Counted from the first letter of the stretch, positions 41,159-50,824 are shown. The stretch: 64,000 nt of DNA from an uncultured Acidobacteriia bacterium (GCA_903929755.1 CAIYVZ010000200.1:1-64000), one strand, 5' to 3'. The notes: a model not told the origin generated them from the letters alone. Program-made: numbers and translations.

Positions 41159-42547
41159 TTACTCGGCCAGAATTTTACCCGGATTCAGAATCCCCCGGGG
41201 GTCCATCGCCTGCTTCAGCGTTCGCATCAGCGCCAGTTCCTCGGGCGTCCGGCACATCTTCAGCCACTCCCGCTTTTCCAGCCCGACACCATGTTCGGCG
41301 GAAATCGCGCCGGTTCGTCCGGTCAGGCCACCGTACACGATCTCCTCCACGCCATGCCGGGACTCCGCGTCCCCGGAACCCACGTGGATATTCAGATGAA
41401 GATTTCCGTCTCCCATGTGCCCGAACACGAATGCTTTGTGCTCCGGCCAGCGGGCGCTCAGGCGCGCACGGACCTCCTTCACATACTCGTCCATGTGCTT
41501 AATCGGCAGGCTGACGTCAAAGCCAAACCACGGGCGGAACTGATGGAACTGGTCCACGTCATCCCGCATAGCCCAGATTCCGGCGCGTTCGTTTGCATTC
41601 AGGGCAACCACGCAATCGGCGGCCAGCCCCTGATCCATCACGCCTTCCAGCGCGGCACTAAAACGTTCGCGATCCGTCGCCTCATCCGACCCTAAAGCGT
41701 CCACCAGCACGTAGAGAGGGTAGGTCTGCGGCAGGGGCGGGTGCTGCTTCGCGGGCGGCGTCGTCACCAGGCTGTAGAACTCGTTCCACATCACCTCAAA
41801 CGCCGACAAAGTACCGCCCAGACCAGCATTCAGCTCATTTAGAATCTTCGGCAGGCTGGCAAATTCATTCACAGCCAGAAACGCGGTATTCTGGCTCCTC
41901 GGCTGAGGTTGCAGGCGCAGAATCGCTCGCGTCACTATACCCAGCGTCCCTTCTGACCCGACGAAGAGCTGTTTCAGGTCGTAACCGGAGTTGTTTTTCA
42001 CCACGGGGTACATGGAAGAAATGATCGTCCCGTCCGCCAGCACCGCTTCCAAACCCAGGATCAGGTTCCGCGTCATGCCATAGCGGATCACGCGGTTGCC
42101 GCCCGCGTTGGTCGAAATCAAGCCACCGATCATCGCCGAACCACGCGCGCCCAGGTCCAGAGGGAACAGCAACCCTTTCGCCTGGGCGGTTTTCTGAATA
42201 GTCTCAAGAACCACGCCGGCCTGCACTGTCATGGACGGCGCGGCCTCGTCAAGCTCCTCAATCTGGTTCATCAGTTCCAGGGAAACCACAACTTCGTTTT
42301 CGTTCGCGTGCCCCCCTTCCACCAGGCCCGTCAGGCCTCCGTGGGGAACAACTGGCTGGCCCGCCGCGTGGCAAAGACGCATCACGGCGGAAAGCTCTTC
42401 CGTAGTACGCGGGCGGAACAGCGCCGCCGCTTGCAGGCTGCTGCGCGAGATCCAGCCAGCCGAACGGGAAGATACTTCATCGCCGGTGAGAACACCGCCA
42501 GGACCAAGCGCGGCAGTGACGGCAGAGAGGAGTTGAGAGTCAACCAT
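41159..42547 (-). CDS. FAD-linked oxidase of the GlcD/D-lactate dehydrogenase type
   Basis: The 462-residue flavoprotein has the FAD-binding PCMH fold: LFRPRTTEELSAVMRLCH, PVVPHGGLTGLVEGG, GGLISTNAGGNRVIRYGMTR, VGSEGTLGIVT. Its C-terminal substrate domain ends GDGNLHLNIH, SAEHGVGLEKREWL and MDPRGILNPGKIL. It should oxidise a D-2-hydroxy acid (glycolate, D-lactate or 2-hydroxyglutarate). No separate Fe-S subunit follows, so it is the single-subunit form. Confidence 0.9.
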   Translation of the reverse strand: MVDSQLLSAVTAALGPGGVLTGDEVSSRSAGWISRSSLQAAALFRPRTTEELSAVMRLCHAAGQPVVPHGGLTGLVEGGHANENEVVVSLELMNQIEELDEAAPSMTVQAGVVLETIQKTAQAKGLLFPLDLGARGSAMIGGLISTNAGGNRVIRYGMTRNLILGLEAVLADGTIISSMYPVVKNNSGYDLKQLFVGSEGTLGIVTRAILRLQPQPRSQNTAFLAVNEFASLPKILNELNAGLGGTLSAFEVMWNEFYSLVTTPPAKQHPPLPQTYPLYVLVDALGSDEATDRERFSAALEGVMDQGLAADCVVALNANERAGIWAMRDDVDQFHQFRPWFGFDVSLPIKHMDEYVKEVRARLSARWPEHKAFVFGHMGDGNLHLNIHVGSGDAESRHGVEEIVYGGLTGRTGAISAEHGVGLEKREWLKMCRTPEELALMRTLKQAMDPRGILNPGKILAE

Positions 42548-42607
42548 GAGTCAAATTCAGGATAGACGATGGGGGCGAAAGGCTGGCGCATCCGATACTG
42601 GAGTCTA

Positions 42608-43387
42608 GTGTCTGCTCCTCTCATTGAACTTAAAAACGTCACCGTCATGCGCGGTGACAGCATTGCTCTGCGCAACATCAGCCTCAGCATCGGCGCCGGG
42701 GAACACGTTGCCATCCTCGGCCCGAACGGCTGCGGGAAATCCACGCTGATTAAGACCATTACGCGCGAATGCTACCCGCTCGCGAAACCGGAATCCAGCG
42801 TTTCCATTCTGGGGAAGAGCGCGTGGAACGTGGTGGAACTGCGCGCCATGCTGGGCATCGTTACCAACGATCTGATGACGCAGTGCACCCGCGAAATCAC
42901 GGGGTTCGACATTGTGCTCTCCGGGTTCTTTTCCAGCATCGGCATCTGGGAGCATTACGAAGTTACCCAGCGCATGCATGCCCGCGCTCACCAGGTTCTG
43001 GACATGCTGCAAGCCGGACATCTGGCCGATAAACGGGTAGACGAGATGTCCTCCGGGGAAGGTCGCCGCATGCTGATCGGCCGGGCCCTGGTGCACAATC
43101 CGAAAGCGTTGCTGCTGGACGAACCCTCCACCAGTCTCGACCTGTTTGCGCAGCACGAGTTGCGTGAGACCGTGCGGACCCTCGCGAAAGCCGGGCTCGG
43201 CATCGTTCTCGTCACCCACCACCTCTCCGACATCATCCCGGAAATCGAACGGGTCATCCTGATGAAGGGCGGCCAGATTGTCGGAGACGGACCCAAAGCG
43301 GAACTCCTGACGGCGGCCAACCTGCGGGAGCTTTTCCGGGTGGATGTGGAATTAGCCGAGCGGGACGGGTATTATCACCTCTGGTAA
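42608..43387 (+). CDS. ABC-transporter ATP-binding protein (orphan)
   Basis: GTG start at 42608 (VSAPLIELKNVTVMRG); a more distal start at 42569 is poor. 259 residues: Walker A GPNGCGKSTLIKT, signature MSSGEGRRMLIGRALV, Walker B ALLLDEPSTSLD, H-loop VTHHLSD. The signature has SSGEG in place of LSGGQ, as in some ModF/YfeB-type ATPases. No ABC permease or binding protein is nearby. The next gene encodes an unrelated membrane protein, so the partner is unknown. Confidence 0.85.
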   Translation: MSAPLIELKNVTVMRGDSIALRNISLSIGAGEHVAILGPNGCGKSTLIKTITRECYPLAKPESSVSILGKSAWNVVELRAMLGIVTNDLMTQCTREITGFDIVLSGFFSSIGIWEHYEVTQRMHARAHQVLDMLQAGHLADKRVDEMSSGEGRRMLIGRALVHNPKALLLDEPSTSLDLFAQHELRETVRTLAKAGLGIVLVTHHLSDIIPEIERVILMKGGQIVGDGPKAELLTAANLRELFRVDVELAERDGYYHLW

Positions 43388-43394
43388 CTAATAA

Positions 43395-44051
43395 GTGAGT
43401 AAAAGGCGACCCTCAGTCAATCCGCATCCCCGCTGGCCGGTGGTTCTCGCCATCCTCGCGATCTGCGTTCTGTATTACTTCCTGCCCGAACATCTGACGG
43501 TGGGCCCCGGCTGGCTGCTGTTGGTTGTGTCCCTCGTGCTGTTGATCCCGACGATGCTGACGCACCGCACGGGACACATCAACCTGAACGAAATCTTCGC
43601 CTATCTCAGCCTGTCGGTAATTACGGTCGGGCTGGTAGCCTCCCTCACCCTGCTGGTTATGCGGTTACCCCAGCACAAAGACGCCCCCGTAATCCTGCTG
43701 GAGGCGGCCTCGGCCCTGTGGGTTGCAAATATTCTCTTATTCGCCTGCTGGTACTGGAAGCTCGATGGCGGCGGTCCCAATCAGCGCGACGAGAAAGGTG
43801 TCCATCTGGACGGCGCGTTTTTATTCCCCCAAATGACCATGGATGAGCAGCTTCGCATCCGCATGGGAGAGCACGAATGGAGCCCTGGTTTCGTCGATTA
43901 CCTCTTCCTCGCCTTCAACACCAGCACCGCGTTTTCGCCAACCGACGTGCCCGTTCTCTCGCGCTGGGCCAAAATTCTGATGGTGGTCCAGTCCCTGATT
44001 TCGCTCACCACCGTCGCCCTGCTGGCCGCCCGCGCCGTCAATATTCTATAG
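43395..44051 (+). CDS. Integral membrane protein (DUF1345-like)
   Basis: GTG start at 43395, 7 bp after the ABC ATPase stop. The 218 residues have about five membrane segments (VVLAILAICVLYYFLPEHLT, GWLLLVVSLVLLIPTML, AYLSLSVITVGLVASLTLLV, LWVANILLFACWYW, VVQSLISLTTVALLAARAV). The stretch YLFLAFNTSTAFSPTDVPVL resembles the pore-like end of DUF1345/ion-channel-like proteins. It overlaps the convergent NfrB-like gene by 14 bp. Function unknown. Confidence 0.65.
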   Translation: MSKRRPSVNPHPRWPVVLAILAICVLYYFLPEHLTVGPGWLLLVVSLVLLIPTMLTHRTGHINLNEIFAYLSLSVITVGLVASLTLLVMRLPQHKDAPVILLEAASALWVANILLFACWYWKLDGGGPNQRDEKGVHLDGAFLFPQMTMDEQLRIRMGEHEWSPGFVDYLFLAFNTSTAFSPTDVPVLSRWAKILMVVQSLISLTTVALLAARAVNIL

Positions 44052-45903
44052 CTTCGGCTTCTCCTTTCACTACCAGATACTCGGCAGCCAGTTCCTCAAA
44101 CTCAACCGGCGTCACCAGCCGAAAGCGAATTTCCAGCGAACAGAACCGCCGGATGTCATTCTGCATCTCCTCCCCCGGCAGTTCCGCCCCGGCAAGATAA
44201 ATCTCACCCGCCGCTACCCGAAACGGCAAAACGCGCCACTTCCGGGCCACCGAGGCTGGCAGAGTGCGCGTAATATGTGGCGAGACCTGTTCAGGCTCGG
44301 GCTTGCCAAGTTCCAGGTGATTCTGCAGCGCCAGCGCCGCGTAAAGATCCTGGTCGGTAATGAACGCCAGGTCGATCAAGTGCTCACCGAGGCGGCGACC
44401 CGGCGGTTGCGAAGCCAGCGCTTCTTCCAGTTGGGCGGGCGAGATCCAGCCCGAACCTGCCAGAATCTCGCCCAGGCGCTTCCTGTCCGGCAGCAGTGCG
44501 CTCCTCGAAGGATATGCATGTTCCGTCTTCACCCAACGCAGGGGCCGGCCCCGAATTCTGGCATTCCCGTACGTCCAGATCGCCCGGCACGTGGCGAAAC
44601 AGTTGATCCAGTTGCCGGCGACCACCCGAACCGGCACTCCGCAAGCGAATCGCAGGCCGTAAACCCTCCACGAACACCAGCTCCGGAACGCCACGTGAAG
44701 CCCCTGGATACTCAGGCCCGTGGCCACGAAAGGGGATATACCCGACGCTTCCCGGGCTAGTCCCCACGCGTGGCCAGTGGACTCAGCCCACGCCAGAGTC
44801 GCAACGCCGTAGAGATAAACCAGATTCGTCAGCGGCGTTACCAGATTTCCCACCACGCCCTTGCGATCGCGCCAAAACCAGTAGATGTAGCGCATGGATT
44901 CGGAAAACCCATGGTGCTCCCACGATTGCAGCGTGATTCCCAGAACCCAGCGCGACCTCTGCCTTACCGCCGCGCCAAACTTGCGCGGAAAATACTCACG
45001 AGTCGCTATCGGGCGTCCGAAACGAAAATGGATTGGAATAAACCGCTGCGACAGGCCCATCGCGTGGATACGGAAGCCGTTTTCGTAATCCTCGGTCAGG
45101 CAACCGGGCTCAAAAATCCGGTTTGAATGCCGCTCCGCCAGCATTTCCAGCGCGCGGCGGGAAAAACCGGTGCCCACTCCGTTCGACGGGATAAAACCGC
45201 CCATCCACTGCCGCGCCACCATGTCCTTGAACTGGTATTCGGCGAATTCGTCGCAGTAGACGCCGTGAGAAATCTCCCGCAGCGGCGTCGGCAGCGCCAG
45301 CACTGGAATCTGCACCATGTCGTGCTCCTGCGCATAGTAATTGATCCAGCGAAGAGCGTCAGGGTCAATCAGATCCTCCGCGTCATGCGTCAGGATCATG
45401 TCGAACCGAACATCGTGCTCCTCTTCGTAGAGCAGCATCCGTTGGTAGATCCAGTTCAGGCAGTCCGCCTTCGAAGTAGGGCCGTCGTGAGGACAAACGG
45501 ACAAATGCACCTGCGGGTAGCGCTTCATCGCCTCGCGAATCGCCGCCAAAGTGGGCGCATCGTTCGGATACGCGCCCACGAAAAAATCGTATGTTGGGTA
45601 TCTCAGGCGCGAAATATTGTTATCCAGCATCTTCTGGATAACGCGATGCTCGTGCCAAAGGGCCACAAATATGGCCATGCGCTTCGGGGGCGCGGCGTCG
45701 AGTTCCGCCTCAGTGGGGGGAGGTTTCCCGCATCCCGTAAGCCAGGTTACGGCGGCGGCGCAGTCGATGACCAGATCATCGACACCGTTGATCAATACCC
45801 AGATCGCGAGCGGGATCAGGAGGCCCGCGACCCAATGGTCTAACTGCCACAACCGGCTGTGCCCCCAATACCGATAAGTGCCGAAACGGACCAAAGTTCT
45901 CAC
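44038..45903 (-). CDS. NfrB-like membrane glycosyltransferase with C-terminal MshEN domain
   Basis: GTG start at 45903 (VRTLVRFGTYRYWGHS), 621 residues. Order: N-terminal membrane segment (VAGLLIPLAIWVLINGVDDL), GT2 core with AIFVALWHEH, HDAEDLIDPDAL (DxD-type), TEDYENGFR and the QxxRW-like RQRSRWVLG. More membrane segments follow, then an MshEN (type II secretion E, N-terminal) domain from about 500 (RKRLGEILAGSGWISPAQLE). This architecture is that of E. coli NfrB, a c-di-GMP-linked synthase of an exopolysaccharide. The end overlaps the membrane protein gene. Confidence 0.82.
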   Translation of the reverse strand: MRTLVRFGTYRYWGHSRLWQLDHWVAGLLIPLAIWVLINGVDDLVIDCAAAVTWLTGCGKPPPTEAELDAAPPKRMAIFVALWHEHRVIQKMLDNNISRLRYPTYDFFVGAYPNDAPTLAAIREAMKRYPQVHLSVCPHDGPTSKADCLNWIYQRMLLYEEEHDVRFDMILTHDAEDLIDPDALRWINYYAQEHDMVQIPVLALPTPLREISHGVYCDEFAEYQFKDMVARQWMGGFIPSNGVGTGFSRRALEMLAERHSNRIFEPGCLTEDYENGFRIHAMGLSQRFIPIHFRFGRPIATREYFPRKFGAAVRQRSRWVLGITLQSWEHHGFSESMRYIYWFWRDRKGVVGNLVTPLTNLVYLYGVATLAWAESTGHAWGLAREASGISPFVATGLSIQGLHVAFRSWCSWRVYGLRFACGVPVRVVAGNWINCFATCRAIWTYGNARIRGRPLRWVKTEHAYPSRSALLPDRKRLGEILAGSGWISPAQLEEALASQPPGRRLGEHLIDLAFITDQDLYAALALQNHLELGKPEPEQVSPHITRTLPASVARKWRVLPFRVAAGEIYLAGAELPGEEMQNDIRRFCSLEIRFRLVTPVEFEELAAEYLVVKGEAEAIEY

Positions 45904-45957
45904 TTCCAGGGAAAATAAAGTTGAACCTGGTTGGGTGTGTGGTGATAAACTCACCCC

Positions 45958-46707
45958 GTGGTCCGAACCCTCCTTACCTGCACACTTTTTGCCGCTACCC
46001 TGGCAGCCCAGAAGCCCGTTTTCACTGAATCGTTTGAATCCGGCAAGATCGATCCCGCCGCCTGGGACACGCGCGTCGCCGGCACAGCAACCGTCGCCGT
46101 AGAACCCGTGGAAGGCGGTCACGGCAAGTATGCCCTCCACGTCCACTACCCGGATATGGCAGCCGCCAGTTATGCCTTCGTGGTGGCAACGCACCTGCCC
46201 GATTCCGTCCGGACCCATTTCTTCGGCCGCGCCTACATGAAGGTTTCGCCAGGTCTGGGAGTCACCCACAACCCGCTGATCTTCGCCGGAGAACCGGGCT
46301 GGCAGCTTTCAAAGTTCCACGAAATCGGCACATCTCGCGGCATGTGGATGCCGTCGTATCAGGAGAACAAGTCGGTGCGCGGCCAGGGTCGAGGAGAAAT
46401 CACCTACCGCACGGAAACAGCACCGCAGTATGACAAATGGTTCCTGATCGAATGGGAATTCAACGACGATCCGTCAGCCATCACTCTCTGGATTGACGGC
46501 GAGAAGATCCAGGCGCCCATGAATGGCCAGAAGGTCGATACCGTAACCTTTGACTGGCCGAAAGGCAGTGGCACCGTGAAAAACCTCGTCGGCGGCTATC
46601 AGGAATTCGGTTTCGGCGCCCGCGTCTGGGGAGCCCCACCAGCCGGTTTCGATGTCTGGTACGACGATATTGCCATCGGGACATCGCGTCTCGGCCCTGT
46701 CAAGTAG
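45958..46707 (+). CDS. Secreted Cip1-like (concanavalin-fold) protein
   Basis: The 249-residue product has a signal peptide (VRTLLTCTLFAATLAAQ). The body is a beta-jelly-roll pattern (FTESFESGKIDPAAWDTRV, SVRTHFFGRAYMKVSP, WFLIEWEFNDDPSAITLWID, GFDVWYDDIAIG) resembling the fungal Cip1 protein and polysaccharide-lyase-like concanavalin folds. It could bind or cleave an acidic polysaccharide; no catalytic residues can be assigned. It is divergent from the NfrB-like gene (54 bp). Confidence 0.6.
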   Translation: MVRTLLTCTLFAATLAAQKPVFTESFESGKIDPAAWDTRVAGTATVAVEPVEGGHGKYALHVHYPDMAAASYAFVVATHLPDSVRTHFFGRAYMKVSPGLGVTHNPLIFAGEPGWQLSKFHEIGTSRGMWMPSYQENKSVRGQGRGEITYRTETAPQYDKWFLIEWEFNDDPSAITLWIDGEKIQAPMNGQKVDTVTFDWPKGSGTVKNLVGGYQEFGFGARVWGAPPAGFDVWYDDIAIGTSRLGPVK

Positions 46708-47040
46708 CCCGCCCCAGGCCAGCGGCAGCCCCGCAATCAGGTGGTTGACGAAGTACTTCTGCCGTCGCTGAAACACGAGCCAGCTAAACCCCGCGAACAG
46801 AAACACCGACACCTGACGTGCCCCGGAACAGGCGGTTCGAAACGGGCGCTTCTGTTCCAGCCGGGGACTGAGGAGTACGTCCACGTGGAGGAACTCGTGC
46901 ATCAGTTCATGCCCGAAATGGCCCAGCGTCGGCGCGTGGCCTTCGTGCGCGGCCTGCCCACAGGATGAGCCGTATTCGCCGTGCAGAACGGCGTCACAGT
47001 TCAGGCAGTTGGCATGTCCGCTGTCGGCGATATGTTCCAC
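46708..47040 (-). pseudogene. Remnant of a DUF3667 membrane protein
   Basis: From a GTG at 47040 the frame reads HANCLNCDAVLHGEYGSSCG, then HEFLHVDVLL and later RRQKYFVNHLIAGL. This matches DUF3667 (CLNC-L-G-YC--CGQ, HEFLH-D, YVEHLVFAL) but the middle part and all later membrane segments are missing. The frame runs on into the antisense of the Cip1-like gene, so the gene has lost its 3' part. The gap 46708-47091 holds nothing else recognisable. Confidence 0.45.
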
Positions 47041-47091
47041 GGTCTTCTCAGATTACGCCAGAGCGATGCGGAAAGTTGATAATCGTTGAAT

Positions 47092-47892
47092 ATGTTCCGA
47101 TCATTGTTGCTTCTTCTTGCCACCGCCGCATTTGTCACTGCGGCGGATAAACCACTCTACGTATTTGATAACGGCCTTGGCCGTGGGGAAGTAACGGTAG
47201 CGCAACAGACGCAACTCGCGAAGCGGACAGGCTACGCGGGCGTCTTCTACGCCATGCCCGGCAACACGCCGGAGTTCCTCGCAGCGCACAAGAACGAAGG
47301 TCTCCACCTGCTCGGCATCTACACCGGCATGAACCTCTCCGACGCCAAACCGGGTTACGACCCCAGTCTCCCCGCCGCCATAGAACAACTCAAAGGCACC
47401 GGCGCCATCATCGGCTTCAACGTAAACGGCAAAGCCGCCAACGGCGACGAACTGGCCGCCAACACTATCCGCGAAGTTGCCGACATGGCCGCGAAATCCG
47501 GTCTTCGCGTCGCCATCTATCCCCACTACGGGATGCATGTGGCACGCCCGGAGGACGCGCTCCGAATCATCGAAAAGGTGCAGCGACCCAACGTCGGCCT
47601 CGTCTTCAACCTCTGCCACTGGCTCCGCAGCGGCGACGAACCCAACCTTGACCTCCGGCTGAAGCAGGTGATGCCCCACCTGTACCTGGTAACCATCAGC
47701 GGCTCCGAACACGACGGCGATTGGGACCGGCTGATCCAGACTTTAGACAAAGGTTCCTATGATGTGAAAGCCTTTGTCAGGAAACTCGAAAGCGCAGGTT
47801 ACAAGGGTCCCATGCTGCTGCAGCACTACAATATCAAGGGTGATCGTGAGCAGAACCTGCGGGCGTCCATGAAAGCCTGGAGGTTGTTCTAG
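47092..47892 (+). CDS. Secreted sugar phosphate isomerase/epimerase-like protein
   Basis: ATG at 47092 (MFRSLLLLLATAAFVTA) gives 266 residues with a signal peptide; a TTG at 47086 is an alternative. The TIM barrel shows VAIYPHYGMHVARPEDALRI (usually an E-N-H metal site, here PHYG), LVFNLCHWLRSGDEPNL and KGPMLLQHYNIKGD. Relatives act on sugars or inositol. Its stop TAG shares one base with the GTG start of the following sulfatase, so the two are co-translated. Confidence 0.75.
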   Translation: MFRSLLLLLATAAFVTAADKPLYVFDNGLGRGEVTVAQQTQLAKRTGYAGVFYAMPGNTPEFLAAHKNEGLHLLGIYTGMNLSDAKPGYDPSLPAAIEQLKGTGAIIGFNVNGKAANGDELAANTIREVADMAAKSGLRVAIYPHYGMHVARPEDALRIIEKVQRPNVGLVFNLCHWLRSGDEPNLDLRLKQVMPHLYLVTISGSEHDGDWDRLIQTLDKGSYDVKAFVRKLESAGYKGPMLLQHYNIKGDREQNLRASMKAWRLF

Positions 47893-49325
47893 TGCCGATC
47901 ACGCGCCGGGAATTTGTCACAGCCGCCGCCCTGGCACCCGCCGCCGCAAAAGCCGCCAGCACCCGCCCCAACGTCGTCATGATCATGACTGATGACCACG
48001 GAGCCTGGGCCACTGGCGCGTATGGCTGCAAAGATATTCGGACCCCGAATATCGACGCCCTCGCCGCCGGTGGAGCCCGCTTCACCCGCGCCTTCGCCTG
48101 CACGCCCGTCTGTTCCCCAAGCCGCATGACCTACCTGACCGGCACCATCCCCTCCACCCACGGGGTGCAGGACTGGCTGGTTCCCGAAGACAGCTTCGGC
48201 CCCACCACACGCAACTGGTACGCGGGTCTCACACCCTACACCGAAGTCCTCGCCAAACACGGCTACAAGCTCGGCATGTGCGGCAAGTGGCACATGGGGA
48301 ATGACGACAAAGCCCAGGCCGGTTTCACGTACTGGGCCTCCATCCCCGGCGGAGGTGGAACCTACCGAGACCCCACCTTCGTCGTAAACGGCGAGACACG
48401 TCCCATGAAGGGCTTCAAGACCGACCTCGTCACCGATTTCGCCCTCGACTTTCTCTCGCAACAAACCGCCGAAGCGCCCTTTTATCTGCTGCTGCCCTTC
48501 TACGCGCCGCACACGCCTTTCGACTACCAGCCGGAACCCTACCGCGCTCCCTACGCCGATTCAAAGTTCTCCTGCTTTCCCCGCACCCCCATGCACCCCT
48601 GGCAGAATCGCGGCCTCGCCAACAACCACAACAACACCAAAAGCATGCAGGCCTATTCCGCGCTCATCTCAGGCGTGGACCACAACATCGGCCGCATCCT
48701 GAAGCGCCTCGAAGAAATGGGGCAGCGAGAGAACACGCTCGTCATTTTCTGCGCCGATCAGGGCTGGAACGCCGGCCACCACGGCGTCTGGGGCAAGGGC
48801 AACGGCACCGTGCCCTTCAACATGTACGAGGAATCGCTGCGCGTGCCCATGATCTGGAACCACCCGGGCAAGATCAAGCCAGGCCTCACGCCTGATCCCA
48901 TGGTTTCGTCCTACGACTACTTCCCCACCATTCTGGAGTACCTCGGCATCACAGCGCCGCCGGACAAAAGGCGCGTCGGCCGAAGTTATGCCGCGTTCCT
49001 GCAAGGCAAACGCCCGCAGTGGAACAACCGCCTTTACTTCGAATATGAGTACGTCCGCGGCATCCGCACTGAAAACCTGAAACTGGTAGAGCGCACCAAA
49101 GGCCCCAACGGCGAGGACGGCCCCAGCGAGTTTTTCGACCTCGAAGCCGACCCGGGCGAGACGCAGAATGTGATCGCCGACGCGCGTCATCGCAAACAGG
49201 TGGATACCCTGCGCACAGAGCTAAAATCGTTCTTCAACAGGACCGGAGCCCCGCCGCTGGAAGCCTGGCGGACCACCACCAAACAGACGCTTACCCGCGA
49301 CCTGCCCATAGCCCCGAAGCCTTAG
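47892..49325 (+). CDS. Exported type I sulfatase
   Basis: GTG start at 47892, with a twin-arginine-type leader (TRREFVTAAALAPAAAKA). 477 residues. The formylglycine motif is CSPSR in TPVCSPSRMTYLTG, and metal ligands are in IMTDDHGAW and FCADQGWNAGHHGVWGKG. The substrate Lys/His region CGKWHMG is present. It should remove sulfate from a polysaccharide or small ester after maturation by a formylglycine-generating enzyme. It is coupled to the upstream isomerase. Confidence 0.9.
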   Translation: MPITRREFVTAAALAPAAAKAASTRPNVVMIMTDDHGAWATGAYGCKDIRTPNIDALAAGGARFTRAFACTPVCSPSRMTYLTGTIPSTHGVQDWLVPEDSFGPTTRNWYAGLTPYTEVLAKHGYKLGMCGKWHMGNDDKAQAGFTYWASIPGGGGTYRDPTFVVNGETRPMKGFKTDLVTDFALDFLSQQTAEAPFYLLLPFYAPHTPFDYQPEPYRAPYADSKFSCFPRTPMHPWQNRGLANNHNNTKSMQAYSALISGVDHNIGRILKRLEEMGQRENTLVIFCADQGWNAGHHGVWGKGNGTVPFNMYEESLRVPMIWNHPGKIKPGLTPDPMVSSYDYFPTILEYLGITAPPDKRRVGRSYAAFLQGKRPQWNNRLYFEYEYVRGIRTENLKLVERTKGPNGEDGPSEFFDLEADPGETQNVIADARHRKQVDTLRTELKSFFNRTGAPPLEAWRTTTKQTLTRDLPIAPKP

Positions 49326-50824
49326 TCGCGGGGCCTCACATACCAGTCCAAAGCTTCAGCCACAGCCAACCGCTGCGGTTCCTGAGGCGCGTCCGGATGT
49401 GTTGCCCGGAAGCGATCCAGCAACATCTGCCGCAACCGTGACGCGGCATCGGTCTCCTGCGTGACCACGTTATCCACTTCCCCAGGATCCTTCGTGAGGT
49501 TATACAGCCGTTCGTAGCGGCCAGGCGTCGGGTTGTCTGTCTCATACCCGTCGGTCCGCTTCCGCCGCCCCGAACAAAACATGTACTTGTACTCCTTCGT
49601 CCGGATGTACGCTTCCTCGTTCTCCAGATACTCACTGAAGATGTGATTCCGCACCATCACCGGACGCCGACCCTCCAGATAGGGCCGCAGCGTGTGGCCA
49701 TGCTGCACGGCCAACGGCTCCAGTCCCATCATGTCTGTAATGGTGGCGGGAACATCGATATGTTCCGTAAAATCCGAAACCACCCCGGCCCGAATCCTCT
49801 TCGGCCAGCGCATGATCAAAGGCACGCGCAGCGCCTGGTCGTAACCGCAATGCTTCTCAAACCGGCCATGCTCGCCCAGGCAATAGCCGTGGTCGGCCAT
49901 GTAGACAACGTATGTGTTGTCCTCCAGCCCCAGTTTCTTCACCGCGTTCAGAACCCGGCCCACGTTGTGATCCAGAAACGCCGCCGACGTGTAGTAAGCC
50001 GCGCGAATCCCGGCCTTCTCTTCCGGCGAAAGATCGCGGAAGATATTCGGAATCTGCCAGCTATCGGATGCCGCCACCGCAGGCGCGGGGTACCGACTCG
50101 GCGACAGACGATTCGTATATTCCACCGGGAAATCGTACGGCGAATGCGGCTCCTGAAAGCTGGTCCACAGCGCGAACGGTTCGCCGCGATGCTCTTCCAG
50201 ATACTTCGCCGCCTGGTTCGCCAGGTACGTACTGCGCATCTCGCCAAGACTCCTGCCGAACGGCAGTTTCTCCGAGTTGAGCCAGATCCGCGCAGGGTCC
50301 TGAAACGGCTTCCATTGAGGCTTCACACGCAAATCCGCCGGCAAAGGCTTCGGCTGGACATCCTTCTGCCAGGCGCGCGTCAGCTCATTCTCGGTCATCA
50401 TCACGTCGAACCCGTGAAGACCAGCCTCCGCAGGCCGATTGAAGTGCATCTTCCCAAAGACCGCAGTCTTGTACCCCGCCGCCTGAAACTGTTTCGCCAG
50501 CGTGGGCTTCCCCGCATCCAGAGGCGTCGGCAACCGCGTCACCCCTGCGGCGTGCGGCAACTGTCCGGTTAAAAACGACTGCCGCGACGCCGTACACACC
50601 GGCGCATTGCAGTAGTGGCCGGCGAAACGCGTGCCCTGTTTCGCCAGCGCATCCAGGTTCGGCGTGGAAGCCAGCGGGTTCCCATCTGCGCCCAGCGCGT
50701 ACCCGGCGTGGTCGTCGGCCAGGATGAACAGGAAGTTCGGCCGTTTTGAGGTGGGCGAGGAAAGCGGCGCCCCCCGCAATTGCGTTACGGCGGCAGAGGC
50801 CGCCAGCAGTTCTCGTCTGGTCAT
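49322..50824 (-). CDS. Exported type I sulfatase (second)
   Basis: The 500-residue product, leader MTRRELLAASAAVTQL, is convergent with the previous sulfatase (stops overlap by 4 bp). Formylglycine motif CTASR in APVCTASRQSFLTGQ, metal ligands FILADDHAGYALG and YMADHGYCLGEHGRFEKH, and FGKMHFNRP. The sequence is clearly different from its neighbour (they are not tandem duplicates), so it probably acts on a different sulfate linkage. Confidence 0.9.
   Translation of the reverse strand: MTRRELLAASAAVTQLRGAPLSSPTSKRPNFLFILADDHAGYALGADGNPLASTPNLDALAKQGTRFAGHYCNAPVCTASRQSFLTGQLPHAAGVTRLPTPLDAGKPTLAKQFQAAGYKTAVFGKMHFNRPAEAGLHGFDVMMTENELTRAWQKDVQPKPLPADLRVKPQWKPFQDPARIWLNSEKLPFGRSLGEMRSTYLANQAAKYLEEHRGEPFALWTSFQEPHSPYDFPVEYTNRLSPSRYPAPAVAASDSWQIPNIFRDLSPEEKAGIRAAYYTSAAFLDHNVGRVLNAVKKLGLEDNTYVVYMADHGYCLGEHGRFEKHCGYDQALRVPLIMRWPKRIRAGVVSDFTEHIDVPATITDMMGLEPLAVQHGHTLRPYLEGRRPVMVRNHIFSEYLENEEAYIRTKEYKYMFCSGRRKRTDGYETDNPTPGRYERLYNLTKDPGEVDNVVTQETDAASRLRQMLLDRFRATHPDAPQEPQRLAVAEALDWYVRPRD

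Noticed and set aside
44360-44770. Small frames over the NfrB-like gene tail
   Set aside because: Shadows; the minus-strand frame encodes a clear MshEN domain.
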